A DNA stretch of 64,000 nucleotides from Brucella tritici (GCF_008932295.1 NZ_WBWA01000002.1:310001-374000); one strand, 5' to 3'; positions 18,310-28,573 are shown, counted from the stretch's first letter. Program-made: numbers and translations. The notes: a model not told the origin generated them from the letters alone.

Positions 18310-20223
18310 TTATCGTTTGACGAACCGGTTGACTTCTGCAGCCTCGTCCATTTCCTTTCGCCGGAAATAGATGGCGCGCCCGCAGCGGATCGGACTGTGT
18401 CCCTGTACAATGATGATCTGCTCATCCTTGCGCATGCTTTGAGTGATTTCGTGTGGCATGATCAGCGGGCGACGTTGGAAATTGAGGTTTTCGGATTTTC
18501 GCGAGGCGGTGTTTTTCGTATCCCAGCCGGTATTTCGTGAACTGCTTTTTACCTCCACCGTCATTTCCCCGCATTGGGCCGAGACGTTTCGCGCGGTATC
18601 GAGTGCCTTGATCGCCGCATAGCTTGTAAAGGCGCATCCATCGAGCCATGACAATGCACCGTCTTTGCCAAAATGGCGTTCCAACTGGCCGACGGATTGG
18701 TACATCAGCATCATGCTGATCCCGTATTTGCGACCGCGATCACGCGCTTCTTCAAGAACGCGCATATAGCCAAGCAGGTCAACCTCATCGAGCATGAACA
18801 AGGCACGGCGCTGGAATGCACCATCCGCCTCAATCATTGCATTGATCAGCGAGCCGATGATTACACGCCCGATCCCCGGATAGGAACGCAGGATCGATGC
18901 AGGGATATTTAGAAACACATCCTTTTTGCCTGTCGCGATCTCTGCGGATTTGAAGCTATCGCCACAGACGAGGGCAGCGTAATTGTCGAGAGATAGCCAT
19001 TGTGTATCCTTCGATGCAGTCGAATAGACACCTGAAAACGTCTGCTCGGTCATATTGACGAAGACGCCAAGTGTTTCACGAATGAAGGCAGATTCTGAAT
19101 GCTCCTGAACCTCTCGCAGCATGGCGAGCACGGATGTCTCGGGTTCGGAAACGATCTGTCGCAGGCTGCGCAAATTGCGTCGGCCGGAAAACTCCGGCGA
19201 CAGCGTGACATGTGCGAGAAGCCCAGTGAGAAGATTATGGGCCTGATCTTGAAAGTAAGAGCCGGTCGAGCTTTCGAAGCGCACACTTTCCGACAGCAAC
19301 ATATGAGCGATACCGACAATATCCTCTTCTTTGCTGGTTGATGTCTCAATTGCGTCAAGCACATTGAAACCTGTAACAGGGTTTGCCGGGTCAAGGATCA
19401 TGGCTTCTCGCCGCAGTTTCTTCCGGCGATGTTCGATTACCATTGGTGCCACTTCGGTCGAGGGATCAAGACAGATGATCGGACCGGTGTAGCGCAGCGC
19501 TGTCGGCACGACATTACTCGTCGTCTTGTAGCCGCCTGATCCGGCAAAGAAGAGCATGTGGGTGGAATCGAAATCCTGCTTGTAGGTAAGAAGCGGTGCC
19601 TTGCCGCCGCGTCCCCATGTGGCTGGGTCGTTTGGATCGAATGGTAGTTTATGAACGAGCTCCTTGTCGACGCGATAACGTTCGCCAACGACGATTTCGC
19701 CATCTTCCGGGAATAGTTGTGCTGCAGCACGCATTGGCAGCCAGTCTGCTTCGCCGAAGGTTGCGCACCGGGCGCGCATTACCTGTTCAGGCACGACACT
19801 GGAAATGCGTGCTGATACAGCAATGGCAATAAAGCCGATGACAGCGCTGACGACCGCGATCATATCAAGGTATGACAGCGCCTGGTCCCAACTCAATGCC
19901 CGGCTTTCCACGAAGGGGGAAAGACGGGTAATTTCGCGCAATGCGTAGAAGCCAGTTATGAGCAGGAAGCAGGCAAGGCTTGCCAGAGCGATCGGTTTCC
20001 GCCGATGCAATGGCAACATCCAGACAGTCAGGAGCCCGGCAAGCGGGCCGAATATAAGGGCTGGTACAGGAGACGCCCGTAAAATCCAGTATTGCGGTTT
20101 CCCTGATAAGCCAGCGGCCAATTCCGGCCAACGCCAGTTGGTAATATAGAATGCTAAACTGGAAACAGCGACTGGCACCAGGACGAGCAATTGGCTTGGA
20201 TGCGGTTTTGCGCCAGTCGTCAT
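18310..20223 (-). CDS. traG: Type IV coupling protein TraG/VirD4
   Basis: A 637-residue membrane ATPase. The N-terminal 150 residues hold several membrane segments. The P-loop is FAGSGGYKTTS, with Walker B ALFMLDEVDLLG in the C-terminal half and a conserved YQSVGQLERHFGKDG segment after it. TraG docks the relaxase-DNA complex to the type IV secretion channel. The ATG at 20223 overlaps the traD stop by four bases. The order traC-traD-traG, divergent from traA, is the Ti-plasmid/rhizobial arrangement. The matching channel is encoded about 25 kb away by virB1-11. Confidence 0.93.
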   Translation of the reverse strand: MTTGAKPHPSQLLVLVPVAVSSLAFYITNWRWPELAAGLSGKPQYWILRASPVPALIFGPLAGLLTVWMLPLHRRKPIALASLACFLLITGFYALREITRLSPFVESRALSWDQALSYLDMIAVVSAVIGFIAIAVSARISSVVPEQVMRARCATFGEADWLPMRAAAQLFPEDGEIVVGERYRVDKELVHKLPFDPNDPATWGRGGKAPLLTYKQDFDSTHMLFFAGSGGYKTTSNVVPTALRYTGPIICLDPSTEVAPMVIEHRRKKLRREAMILDPANPVTGFNVLDAIETSTSKEEDIVGIAHMLLSESVRFESSTGSYFQDQAHNLLTGLLAHVTLSPEFSGRRNLRSLRQIVSEPETSVLAMLREVQEHSESAFIRETLGVFVNMTEQTFSGVYSTASKDTQWLSLDNYAALVCGDSFKSAEIATGKKDVFLNIPASILRSYPGIGRVIIGSLINAMIEADGAFQRRALFMLDEVDLLGYMRVLEEARDRGRKYGISMMLMYQSVGQLERHFGKDGALSWLDGCAFTSYAAIKALDTARNVSAQCGEMTVEVKSSSRNTGWDTKNTASRKSENLNFQRRPLIMPHEITQSMRKDEQIIIVQGHSPIRCGRAIYFRRKEMDEAAEVNRFVKR

Positions 20224-20486
20224 TGCACAGCATCCGGCTTTTCTTGCCAATGAGGATCCGATGCTTTTGTGCGGAAAGCCATTTCACCGCGATTGCGCAA
20301 GCGCTGAAACTCAGCCGTATCCGGTAAAAGTCGCGCCAGTTCCAGTAAGCCACCGAGCAGGAATGCCCGGTCTGCCGTCGACAGACCGGCACGAACGACA
20401 ATTTCGCCGAGTAGGTATTTTTTGCGAAGGTCTTTCTTGCGTTTAACTGACACGAGCAGCCTCCGTCGACGCGCCAGTCCCACCAT
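20220..20486 (-). CDS. traD: Conjugal transfer protein TraD (Ti type)
   Basis: A small basic protein of about 88 residues containing RRRRLLVSVKRKKDLRKKY followed by LLGEIVVRAGLSTADRAFLLGGL, the typical TraD core of Ti and rhizobial plasmids. It is thought to be an accessory relaxosome component; the exact role is not well established. The start at 20486 is chosen by family length; the frame stays open upstream to 20636. It overlaps the 3' end of traC by 44 bases and the 5' end of traG by four, so the three genes form one operon. Confidence 0.8.
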   Translation of the reverse strand: MVGLARRRRLLVSVKRKKDLRKKYLLGEIVVRAGLSTADRAFLLGGLLELARLLPDTAEFQRLRNRGEMAFRTKASDPHWQEKPDAVQ

Positions 20487-20730
20487 TTGTCTTTCGATGC
20501 GACGCAGCGGATGCGTCACCGATGTTCCTTTTTTTCCTTTCGCGAAATCGTGTCGTAATTTCACTAATGATTTGATCGATCTCCGTATCGGCGATGTCCA
20601 TTTCCGCCAAACCGGATTTCGTGGCTGCACGTGCAAAGCGCTCGGCGGACTTTACCAGCAGTTCTTTTCTGCGTTCGTGCAGCTTCTCGATTTGCATGTC
20701 GATATCAAGAATAGAATTTTTGCCTGCCAT
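20443..20730 (-). CDS. traC: Conjugal transfer protein TraC (Ti type)
   Basis: A 95-residue protein with an N-terminal coiled-coil segment (IEKLHERRKELLVKSAERF) followed by AATKSGLAEMDIADTEID, matching the small TraC accessory proteins next to Ti-type oriT sites. It likely helps the relaxase recognise or open oriT. It starts at 20730, so the divergent traA start lies only about 200 bp away across the probable origin of transfer. The C-terminus (after about residue 70) is polar and overlaps traD. Confidence 0.8.
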   Translation of the reverse strand: MAGKNSILDIDMQIEKLHERRKELLVKSAERFARAATKSGLAEMDIADTEIDQIISEITTRFRERKKRNIGDASAASHRKTNGGTGASTEAARVS

Positions 20731-20926
20731 CTATCGGGTTCCTTCCCATTTCACCGTTTTGCCTCTTGTTAATTTAACTATATACAAAAAGATAGTTAAA
20801 TATGTTATAAAGCGCAATTCTATAACATATTTTGCAGCAAAATCTGGTTTAACTGTCTAAAAAATCGATGTCGATCAAAGCTCGTGTGCCGAGATACGAC
20901 GTTCTTTGAAGGTCTGGAGGAGTGTC
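20731..20926. other. oriT: Probable origin of transfer (oriT) between traC and traA
   Basis: In Ti-type systems oriT lies between divergent traA and traCDG, which is this position. The AT-rich segment contains two perfect inverted repeats: TTTAACTAT at 20773-20781 with ATAGTTAAA at 20792-20800, and ATATGTTATA at 20800-20809 with TATAACATAT at 20821-20830. Such dyads commonly flank nic sites or bind relaxosome proteins. The nick position itself could not be assigned from sequence. The region must also hold the promoters for both directions. Confidence 0.65.
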
Positions 20927-23900
20927 ATGGCGATCATGTTCGTCAGAGCGCAGGTGATCAGCAGAGGGGCGGGGCGCAGTATTGTCTCGGCTGCTGCCTA
21001 TCGCCATCGTGCACGGATGATGGACGAGCAGGCGGGAACTTCATTTAGTTATCGTAGCGGGGCTGATGAACTCAAGCATGAGGAACTGGCGCTTCCCGAT
21101 GAGATTCCTAACTGGCTGACGACAGCCATTGAAGGAAAGACGGTCGCCGCGGCAAGCGAAGTTTTATGGAATGCGGTCGACGCTTTTGAGAAGCGGGTGG
21201 ATGCACAGCTTGCCCGTGAACTCGTTATTGCGCTACCGGAGGAACTGACACGTGCAGAAAACATTGCGCTCGTCCGCGAATTTATCAGGGAAAATCTGAC
21301 CGCAAAGGGCATGGTTGCCGACTGGGTCTATCACGACAGGGACAGCAATCCGCATATCCATCTGATGATGACGTTGAGACCGCTGACGGAACAAGGGTTT
21401 GGCAGCAAGATGGTGGCTGTATCTGGCCCCGACGGCAAGCCGTTGCGGGTGATCAAGCCCGATCGTCCGAATGGTGCTATCGTTTACTCGCGCTGGGCCG
21501 GTGACAAGGAGACGATGAAGGAGTGGAAGATTGCCTGGGCGGAAACGACCAATCGGCATTTGGCGCTTGCTGGCCATGACATTCGTCTTGACGGACGCTC
21601 ATATGCCGAACAGGGGGTCGATGGAATCGCGCAAAAGCATCTTGGACCGGAGAAGGCTGCTTTGGCGCGCAAGAATATGGAGATGTATTTCGCGCCGGTC
21701 GAGCTTGTTCGCCGCCAGGAAATGGCAGATCGGCTTCTTGTGGAGCCTGAACTTCTGTTAAAGCAGCTTGAACGCGAACGTTCCACTTTCAACGAACGCG
21801 ACATCGCCAGAACGTTACATCGTTATGTTGATGATCCAGCCGATTTTGCCAGTATCCGCACACGGGTGATGGCGTCCAATAATCTGGTGTTGTTAAGGCC
21901 TCAGCAAGTTGACCGGCAAACTGGTAAGGTGGCGGAACCGGCTGTCTTTACGTCGCAAGAGATCTTGCGCATAGAATTTGACATGGTTGGTTCGGCGGAG
22001 GTTTTGTCCAAGCGAACTGGATTCAGGATCACTGACAAACGAAGAGCGGCGGCGTTGGTGGCCATCGAAACGGCTGATCCTGAAAAGCCCTTCAGACTTG
22101 AGCAGGAGCAGATTGACGCTGTCCATCATGTCACCAGTGACAGCGCTATTGCCGCCATTGTTGGTCTTGCCGGAGCGGGCAAATCGACGCTTCTTTCCGC
22201 TGCACGTATTGCGTGGGAAAGCGGGCATCATCGCGTTTTGGGTGCAGCACTTGCTGGCAAGGCAGCCGAGGGATTGGAGGAAAGTTCGGGTATCAAATCG
22301 CGAACTCTTGCCGCATGGGAACTTGCCTGGGCGAACGAACGCGATCTGCTGAAACGCGGCGATGTTTTTGTCATAGAAGAGGCCGGAATGGTGCCGTCGC
22401 AGCAGATGGCCCGTCTGTTGGAGGCAGCAAAGGATGCCGGAGCAAAAGTCGTCCTTGTCGGTGACGCGATGCAGCTTCAACCAATTCAGGCCGGGGCAGC
22501 GTTCCGCGCTATTGTTGAGCGGATAGGTTCTGCAGAACTTGCTGGTGTTCGTCGCCAGCGCGAAGGATGGGCACGCGACGCCTCACATCTGTTTGCACGT
22601 GGTGAAGTCGAAAAAGGTCTTGATGCATATTTAAAGCATGGGCACCTTGTCGAGGCGCGAACCCACGACGAGATTATCGGCCGTCTGGTTTCGGATTGGG
22701 CAGATGCACGCCGCTCGTTTCTCCAGCAATCAAGGGGAGAGGAAAGTGCATTTTCATATTGTGACAAATTGCTCGTGCTTGCCCATACCAACAAGGATGT
22801 AAGGCTCCTCAACGAATCTCTTCGTGAAGAAATGAAGAAGGAAAGCGCGTTGACCGTGCCGCGGGAATTCCGAACTGATCGTGGTATGCGGGAATTTGCT
22901 GTTGGTGATCGCATCATTTTCCTTGAAAATTCCAGGTTTATTGAGACGCGAGCAACCGGGCTCGGCCCACAATATGTCAAGAATGGTCTGCTTGGTACCG
23001 TCGTTTCCACGGGCAACAGACATGATGTTCCGCTGCTTTCCGTCCGTCTCGACAACGGTCGCGACGTTATTATAAGCGAGGATAGCTATCGAAATATTGA
23101 TTATGGCTATGCTGCAACCATCCATAAAGCGCAAGGAACGACTGTCGAGCGGACCTTCGTGCTTGCCACTGGCATGATGGATCAGCATCTGACCTATGTG
23201 GCGATGACGCGACATCGGGATAGGACAGATCTTTATGCAGCACGTGAGGATTTTGAGCCGAAAGCGGAATGGGGTGGGAAATCGCGTATTGACCATGCGG
23301 CTGGCGTTACTGGGGAGCTGGTTGAGGCCGGCATGGCAAAGTTCCGACCGCAGGACGATGATGTTGACGAAAGCCCTTATGCCGACGTGAAGACTGATGA
23401 CGGAACTGTGCATCGGCTTTGGGGCGTCAGCTTGCCCAAGGCGTTGTCCGACGCAGGCGTATCGGAAGGCGATACTGTTCTTTTGAAAAAAGACGGTGTC
23501 GAAATCGTCAAGGTCACAATTCCTGTCCTCAACACGGAAACGGGAAAGAATACTTACGAGGAAAGGCAGGTGGAGCGAAACGTCTGGACGGCAAAGCAGA
23601 TTGAAACCGCAGCCATGCGTCTTGAGCGCATTGAGCGCGAAAGCCATCGCCCGGAACTCTTTGGACAGTTGGTTGAACGTCTTGGCCGTTCAGGCGCAAA
23701 AACCACAACACTCGATTTCGAGAACGAGGCCGACTATCAGGCGCATGTTCGCGACTTTGCCCGCAGGCGCGGTATCAACACAATTTCCGGGATGGCTGCA
23801 GACATAGAAGATAAGGTGACGCGCCAGTGGTCATGGATTGTGGAAAAGCGTGAGCAGGTGGCAAAACTTTGGGAGCGAGCAAATGTCGCGCTTGGCTTTA

Positions 23901-25531
23901 CGATCGAGCATGAGAAAAATGTCTCCTATAATGAAGAGCGATCTGAAAAGCGTGCGGCCGACAATCCCATCGAGCGGGTCTATCTTATTCCACCGACAAC
24001 CCGATTTGTCCGTAGCATAGAGGAAGATGCCAGGCTTGCTCAACTCAGTTCGGATCGCTGGAAGAAGCGGGAGGTAGTCCTCCGGTCGTTTTTGGAAAAG
24101 ATCTATCGTGATCCCGATAGCGCTTTGGCCACATTGAATGGACTTGCATCGGATGCCAGCGTCGAGCCGCGTCGGGTTGCCGAAAATCTGCAGCATCTTG
24201 GCCATCTGCGTGGATCGGGTCGCCTGATCGACGATCATATTGCCCGAAATGACCGCAAGGCTGCACTCAACGCACTGTCGCAACTCGCTCCCTTGGTGCG
24301 AGCCCATGCGACAGAATTCCGACGTCAGGCCGAGCGCTTCAAAAATCGCGAAGAAAAACGTCGTTCATATATGGCCTTATCAATCCCGGCACTCTCGAAG
24401 CCGGCACTGGCCCGCCTCACCGAGATTGAAAGCGTGCGAGAACACGGTGGACCGGATGCCTACAAGATTGCATTTGCTTATGCCGTCGAGGATCGTTTGT
24501 TGGTTCAGGAGGTAAAGGCAGTCAATGAGGCGCTGACGGCTCGCTTCGGCCGGACTGCTTTTACTAAAAATGTCGATGCCGTCGGCGAACGCAACATGAT
24601 TGAACGCATGCCGGAGGATCTTGATTCCGATAGACGCGATAAACTGACCGATCTGTTTGGAGCCATACGCCGATTATGCGACGAACAGAAACTTGCTGAA
24701 CGGCAAGACCGTTCGCAGGTGGTTGCCGCCGCTAGCGTGGAGCCGGGGAAGAAAACGAGAGCCTTGTTGCCCATGCTTGCTGCTGTGACGGAGTTCCGGC
24801 TACCAGTTGAAGATGAGGCTCGGGCGAGGGCGCGCGATGTTGCCCACTATCGTCATGATCGAGCAGCCTTGGTGGAAATAGCCAAACGCATCTGGCGTGA
24901 CCCGGCTGGCGCTGTCGACCAGATCGAGGCTCTTATCTTGAAGGGGTTTCCTGGCGAGCGGATTGCTAGAGCCATCGCGAATGAACCCTCAGCCTATGGT
25001 GCAATTCGTGGATCTGATCGTATCATGGATAGACTGTTGGCAATCGGTCGCGAGCGACGAAACGCCCTTAAGGCCTTGGGGGATGCGGAAAGTAAGATCC
25101 GGTCACTTGGTTCGTCCTATAGGACAGCGCTTGAAAACCAGGTCAAATCAATCACCGAGGAACGTCGACGTATGGCTATCGTCATCCCGGGCATGTCGCC
25201 AGCCGCCGAAAATGCATTGCGTAAGCTTGCAGATGTCACGAAGACGAAGGGTGCCAAACCCAATGTTGCCGCCAACTCGCTTGATGCCGTCATCTGTCAA
25301 GAGTTTGAACGGGTTAGCCGGGCGCTTGACCTTAGATTTGGACGTGATGCGATCTTGCGTGGGGAGAAAGCGGTCATCAACCATGTCTCGTTAGCACAGC
25401 GTCCAGATTTTGAGGCAATGCGGTTCAGGTTAAAAATTCTCCAGCAAACCGTTCGCAAGCAGGCGCGCGATAAGGTAATTGTTCAGCGCCGACAGCGCAG
25501 CGTCAATCAGGTACAGAGCATCGACCGATAA
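20927..25531 (+). CDS. traA: TraA relaxase-helicase (MobA/MobL plus RecD-like helicase)
   Basis: A 1534-residue protein. The N-terminal MobA/MobL relaxase (about residues 1-240) has SAAAYRHRARM and the metal-binding histidines in PHIHLMMTLRP. The following helicase has Walker A GLAGAGKSTLL near residue 410, VFVIEEAGMVPS for Walker B, and ATIHKAQGTTVERTFV and YVAMTRHRDRTDLY motifs near the helicase end. The last 700 residues are charged and repetitive, longer than the Agrobacterium Ti TraA. It nicks oriT and unwinds the strand for transfer. The ATG at 20927 follows GGAGGAG. No traF or traB follows; a terminator and an insertion-sequence nest lie directly downstream. Confidence 0.93.
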   Translation: MAIMFVRAQVISRGAGRSIVSAAAYRHRARMMDEQAGTSFSYRSGADELKHEELALPDEIPNWLTTAIEGKTVAAASEVLWNAVDAFEKRVDAQLARELVIALPEELTRAENIALVREFIRENLTAKGMVADWVYHDRDSNPHIHLMMTLRPLTEQGFGSKMVAVSGPDGKPLRVIKPDRPNGAIVYSRWAGDKETMKEWKIAWAETTNRHLALAGHDIRLDGRSYAEQGVDGIAQKHLGPEKAALARKNMEMYFAPVELVRRQEMADRLLVEPELLLKQLERERSTFNERDIARTLHRYVDDPADFASIRTRVMASNNLVLLRPQQVDRQTGKVAEPAVFTSQEILRIEFDMVGSAEVLSKRTGFRITDKRRAAALVAIETADPEKPFRLEQEQIDAVHHVTSDSAIAAIVGLAGAGKSTLLSAARIAWESGHHRVLGAALAGKAAEGLEESSGIKSRTLAAWELAWANERDLLKRGDVFVIEEAGMVPSQQMARLLEAAKDAGAKVVLVGDAMQLQPIQAGAAFRAIVERIGSAELAGVRRQREGWARDASHLFARGEVEKGLDAYLKHGHLVEARTHDEIIGRLVSDWADARRSFLQQSRGEESAFSYCDKLLVLAHTNKDVRLLNESLREEMKKESALTVPREFRTDRGMREFAVGDRIIFLENSRFIETRATGLGPQYVKNGLLGTVVSTGNRHDVPLLSVRLDNGRDVIISEDSYRNIDYGYAATIHKAQGTTVERTFVLATGMMDQHLTYVAMTRHRDRTDLYAAREDFEPKAEWGGKSRIDHAAGVTGELVEAGMAKFRPQDDDVDESPYADVKTDDGTVHRLWGVSLPKALSDAGVSEGDTVLLKKDGVEIVKVTIPVLNTETGKNTYEERQVERNVWTAKQIETAAMRLERIERESHRPELFGQLVERLGRSGAKTTTLDFENEADYQAHVRDFARRRGINTISGMAADIEDKVTRQWSWIVEKREQVAKLWERANVALGFTIEHEKNVSYNEERSEKRAADNPIERVYLIPPTTRFVRSIEEDARLAQLSSDRWKKREVVLRSFLEKIYRDPDSALATLNGLASDASVEPRRVAENLQHLGHLRGSGRLIDDHIARNDRKAALNALSQLAPLVRAHATEFRRQAERFKNREEKRRSYMALSIPALSKPALARLTEIESVREHGGPDAYKIAFAYAVEDRLLVQEVKAVNEALTARFGRTAFTKNVDAVGERNMIERMPEDLDSDRRDKLTDLFGAIRRLCDEQKLAERQDRSQVVAAASVEPGKKTRALLPMLAAVTEFRLPVEDEARARARDVAHYRHDRAALVEIAKRIWRDPAGAVDQIEALILKGFPGERIARAIANEPSAYGAIRGSDRIMDRLLAIGRERRNALKALGDAESKIRSLGSSYRTALENQVKSITEERRRMAIVIPGMSPAAENALRKLADVTKTKGAKPNVAANSLDAVICQEFERVSRALDLRFGRDAILRGEKAVINHVSLAQRPDFEAMRFRLKILQQTVRKQARDKVIVQRRQRSVNQVQSIDR

Positions 25532-25588
25532 ACTCGACTTAACCCGGTTAATTCATAGCCAATGAGATAGTGCTCTGAGAGCGCAAGA

Positions 25589-25613
25589 ACGCGTGTGCTT
25601 ATGCACGCGTTTT
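25589..25613 (+). terminator. Probable rho-independent terminator after traA
   Basis: ACGCGTG (25589-25595) pairs with CACGCGT (25604-25610) across an eight-base loop and is followed by a short T-run. It lies 58 bases after the traA stop. A second GC-rich hairpin with a T-run, CGGGGCG/CGCCCCG at 25692-25708, lies just inside the adjacent IS1380 element and may act in the same direction. Confidence 0.65.
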
Positions 25614-25902
25614 CCACAGGGGGCCGTACGCCGGTTTTGAACCTTCGTGGTGATTTCCGGGTTTGAAAGTTGCGATGTAGGGTTGAAGTTTCGGGGCGTT
25701 TCGCCCCGTTTTCTATGTCGTCAACTTTGGAATACGTTCGAGCACCAGACGAAGGATATTCTGGCTCGGGCATGAGGTCGGCAGATGGAGACGGATCTGT
25801 GTCTTCATTTCGATCCCCCGCCCGGCAATCTTGATCAGGCGCAGCCGCAATGTGAACCGCACCGGGTTTGCCGGAGACCCCAACTCGTGAGAAGTAGGGT
25901 CT

Positions 25903-26232
25903 ATGACAAGCAAAACGACGAACAAATTCTCTCCTGAAGTCCGTGCCCGCGCGGTTCGAATGGTGACGGAGCATGAATCCGAACATCCCTCCCGCTGGGC
26001 GGCGGTATCATCGATAGCGGCCAAGATCGGCTGCTCGGCGCATACGCTCCATGAATGGGTGAAGAAGGCCGAGGTCGACAGCGGCAAGCGTGCAGGTTTG
26101 CCGAGCGACGTCGCGGAGAAGATGAAGGCTTTGGAGCGGGAGAACCGCGAACTTCGTCAGGCGAATGAGATTTTACGCAAAGCCTCTGCGTATTTTGCCC
26201 AGGCGGAGCTCGACCGCCCACTGAAGCGATGA
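25903..26232 (+). CDS. IS3-family transposase OrfA (helix-turn-helix subunit)
   Basis: A 109-residue protein with a helix-turn-helix ([20 protein letters not shown] to [16 protein letters not shown]) and a C-terminal leucine-zipper-like segment [19 protein letters not shown], the standard OrfA layout. Its end overlaps the start of orfB by four bases (ATGA). IS3 elements usually make the active transposase as an OrfAB fusion through a -1 frameshift near the overlap; no classical A-rich slippery heptamer is obvious here, so re-initiation may contribute. Confidence 0.9.
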   Translation: MTSKTTNKFSPEVRARAVRMVTEHESEHPSRWAAVSSIAAKIGCSAHTLHEWVKKAEVDSGKRAGLPSDVAEKMKALERENRELRQANEILRKASAYFAQAELDRPLKR

Positions 26233-27134
26233 TTGCTTTCATCGACGAACACCGCTCAAGGCTCGGGGTCGAGCCGATCTGCAGGCTGCTGCCGATTGCC
26301 CCGTCCACCTATTATGAGGTCGCCGCCAAGCGCACGGACGTGGATCGCCTGTCGGCCCGCGCCCGGAGCGACATGGCCATGAAGATCGAGATACGCCGTG
26401 TGTTCAACGAGAACTTCCAGGTCTATGGTGCGCGCAAGGTCTGGCGGCAGTTGCAACGAGAAGGCTTCGACATCGCCCGCTGCACCGTCGCTCGGCTTAT
26501 GAGAATGATGGGGCTTCAAGGCGTCATTCGCGGCAAGCCAGTCAGAACCACTGTGCCGGACAAAGCAACTCCATGCCCGCTTGATCGCGTGAACCGACAA
26601 TTCTTCGCACCCGCACCAAACATGCTGTGGCTTTCTGATTTCACGTATGTGGCCACTTGGCAGGGTTTCGTCTACGTCGCTTTCGTGATCGATGCCTTCG
26701 CTCGCCGTATCGTCGGTTGGCGGGCAAGTCGGACTGCCCATGCAGGCTTTGTGCTCGATGCTCTTGACCAGGCGCTTCATGATCGGCGGCCCGCCCATCG
26801 TGGCGGACTCATTCATCATTCCGACAGGGGCTCGCAATACGTGTCCATTCGCTATTCCGAGCGACTGGCGGAAGCAGGCATTGAGCCTTCTGTCGGAAGC
26901 GTTGGCGACAGTTACGACAACGCTCTGGCCGAAACGATCAACGGTCTTTACAAGGCCGAGGTCATCCATCGACGGGGACCGTGGCGCAACTTCGAAGCCG
27001 TGGAGTTCGCCACGCTCGAATGGGTCGATTGGTTTAACAACCGCCGCCTTCTGGAGCCCATCGGAAACATTCCGCCCGCCGAGGCCGAAGAACGATACTA
27101 TGCCATGCTGGACGCGCCAGCTATGGCCGCATAA
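26229..27134 (+). CDS. IS3-family transposase OrfB (DDE integrase core)
   Basis: A 301-residue protein with an HTH_21-like region ([15 protein letters not shown]) and an rve integrase core. The three catalytic acids are visible in [22 protein letters not shown] and [14 protein letters not shown], so the DDE triad is intact. It cuts and joins the ends of this element. No frame disruption is seen, so the insertion sequence may still be active. Confidence 0.92.
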   Translation: MIAFIDEHRSRLGVEPICRLLPIAPSTYYEVAAKRTDVDRLSARARSDMAMKIEIRRVFNENFQVYGARKVWRQLQREGFDIARCTVARLMRMMGLQGVIRGKPVRTTVPDKATPCPLDRVNRQFFAPAPNMLWLSDFTYVATWQGFVYVAFVIDAFARRIVGWRASRTAHAGFVLDALDQALHDRRPAHRGGLIHHSDRGSQYVSIRYSERLAEAGIEPSVGSVGDSYDNALAETINGLYKAEVIHRRGPWRNFEAVEFATLEWVDWFNNRRLLEPIGNIPPAEAEERYYAMLDAPAMAA

Positions 27135-28573
27135 CTTAAACCAAACGGTCTCCGGTAAATACGGTGCGGTTCAATGTGTCGAACTGAGCGACGGCGAAGC
27201 ATGAGCGCTTCGGCATCGCGGCGCGCAAGTCCCACATCAGCCAGTAGGCACCGGCATGCAGGAAGAGGCGGAACTGGTTGGCGGTTGCTTTGGTGCAGGA
27301 CGTGCGGTCGGCTGCCAGATGCGTCTTCCACGACTTGATATGGTTTTCGGCCATACCACGCCGACAGTAGATATCCTCATAGAGCATTTTCGCCCGGCCA
27401 GCTGTAAGGTTCGTTACAATGAAGCGGGTATCTGTTCCCTGAGAACCGACTTCAACGCGTGCGGTGATACGCTCAACGCGGCTCCAGCTTACCGCACCAT
27501 CAAGGAATTCCGTAAACCTGCGCACGTTGTCCGGCTTGGCCGAGGTCTCGAAACGTCTGAGTCCATCCGCTTCTACATTCCCAACATGCCTGCGCAGTGT
27601 TGTGGTTGGTGCAACACCGAGGATGAAGTCAACGCCATTGGCGCGACACCAGTCAATAACCAGTGGGCTGGTGTAATGGCTGTCAGCCCGGATCAGGATA
27701 CGGGTATGGGGCCAGTTATTACGGATCATCCGGACAAGGCGGCGCAGATGGGCACGGATTTCAGCGCCGCCCGGCCGTCTTGCCGGACGCAGCACCGCAG
27801 AAACAAAACGGCCATCGCCATCGAACACAACGATTGGCTGGAAGCCGTATTCATCATAATGGCCATTGAACAGTCGCAGCTGCTGGCAACCATGAACGGC
27901 ATCAAAGGTATCATCGATATCGAGCACGATCCGCTTGGGTACCTGCGCATGAGGCACAGTAAAGGTCGACCATTGCCTGCCCCATGGCAAGAAGTTCGCG
28001 AACATCCGGCAGGTTCTCCAGTTGGCACAGCGTTGACTGGGAGGCCAGTGACCGGCCTGAGGGTGAACTATTCTGCGCCATCTTGAAGACCGGATCGCTG
28101 CGAAGCTGGTTGGCGTCATTGCCATCCTCATAACCAGCCGCGATCATTTGCATGCGGAAACTGATCATCGTCGAAAGACTGTGCACGACTTGATCCGGGC
28201 GGCGAGGATCCTCAATGCAGGCGGCAAGGCGTTCGCCAACCCGTAATCTCTTTTCGATCTCGGCCAGCGCCAGAACGCCACCGTCGGACGAGAGCAAACC
28301 ACCATCAAACCGCGCTATAGCATTCTTGCCATCAACGGGTGACAAACCGCGTAGCGGCAGCGTATGATCCTTCATGGCGGATGGTATCTCCCGGAAATCG
28401 TATGGATCGGATTAAGCAACCAAATCCTACGCTATTTCAACCGGTTATGATACATCCGCCTGCCAGCCATGAATTTTCCGGGCTAAATGAGATGGAACAA
28501 GAATGCTTAAAACCGCGATAGTTCCTTCAGTCATATATTTATAATGGACGCATGCGCTCAAAACTGGAGGACT

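Larger units (their letters stand above)
25853..27173 (+). mobile_element. IS3-family insertion sequence, complete, 1321 bp
   Basis: The termini are imperfect inverted repeats of about 26 bp. The left begins TGAACCGCACCGGGTTTGCC at 25853; the right, read from the other strand at 27173, begins TGAACCGCACCGTATTTACC; both then continue GGAGACC. The trinucleotide ATG lies immediately outside both ends (25850-25852 and 27174-27176), a target duplication of IS3-family size. The element carries overlapping orfA and orfB and appears intact. It inserted into the IS1380 transposase. Confidence 0.9.
25713..28375 (-). pseudogene. IS1380-family transposase, frameshifted and split by IS insertion
   Basis: Read on the minus strand, the N-terminal part starts at 28375 (MKDHTLPLRGLSPVDG, then FDGGLLSSDGGVLALAEIE) and runs to LENLPDVRELLAMGQAMVDLY. 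The frame then shifts near 27950, and the protein continues with QVPKRIVLDIDDTFDAVHG and LIRADSHYTSPLVIDWCRANG down to FAVAQFDT at about 27177. The IS3-family element interrupts it there. The last 45 codons ([19 protein letters not shown] to LERIPKLTT) resume at 25852 and stop at 25713. Both the frameshift and the insertion make it inactive. Catalytic acidic motifs DIDDTFD and ADSHY are intact in the middle part. Confidence 0.85.
25652..28399 (-). mobile_element. IS1380-family insertion sequence, interrupted by an IS3-family element
   Basis: The ends are proposed from the inverted GATTTCCGGG (25652-25661) and CCCGGAAATC (28390-28399), which bracket a minus-strand IS1380-type transposase. Removing the inserted IS3 element and its duplicated ATG leaves about 1.4 kb. 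Outer boundaries are approximate because no target duplication is evident. It sits directly after traA, where Ti-type systems often carry traF and traB. Confidence 0.7.
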
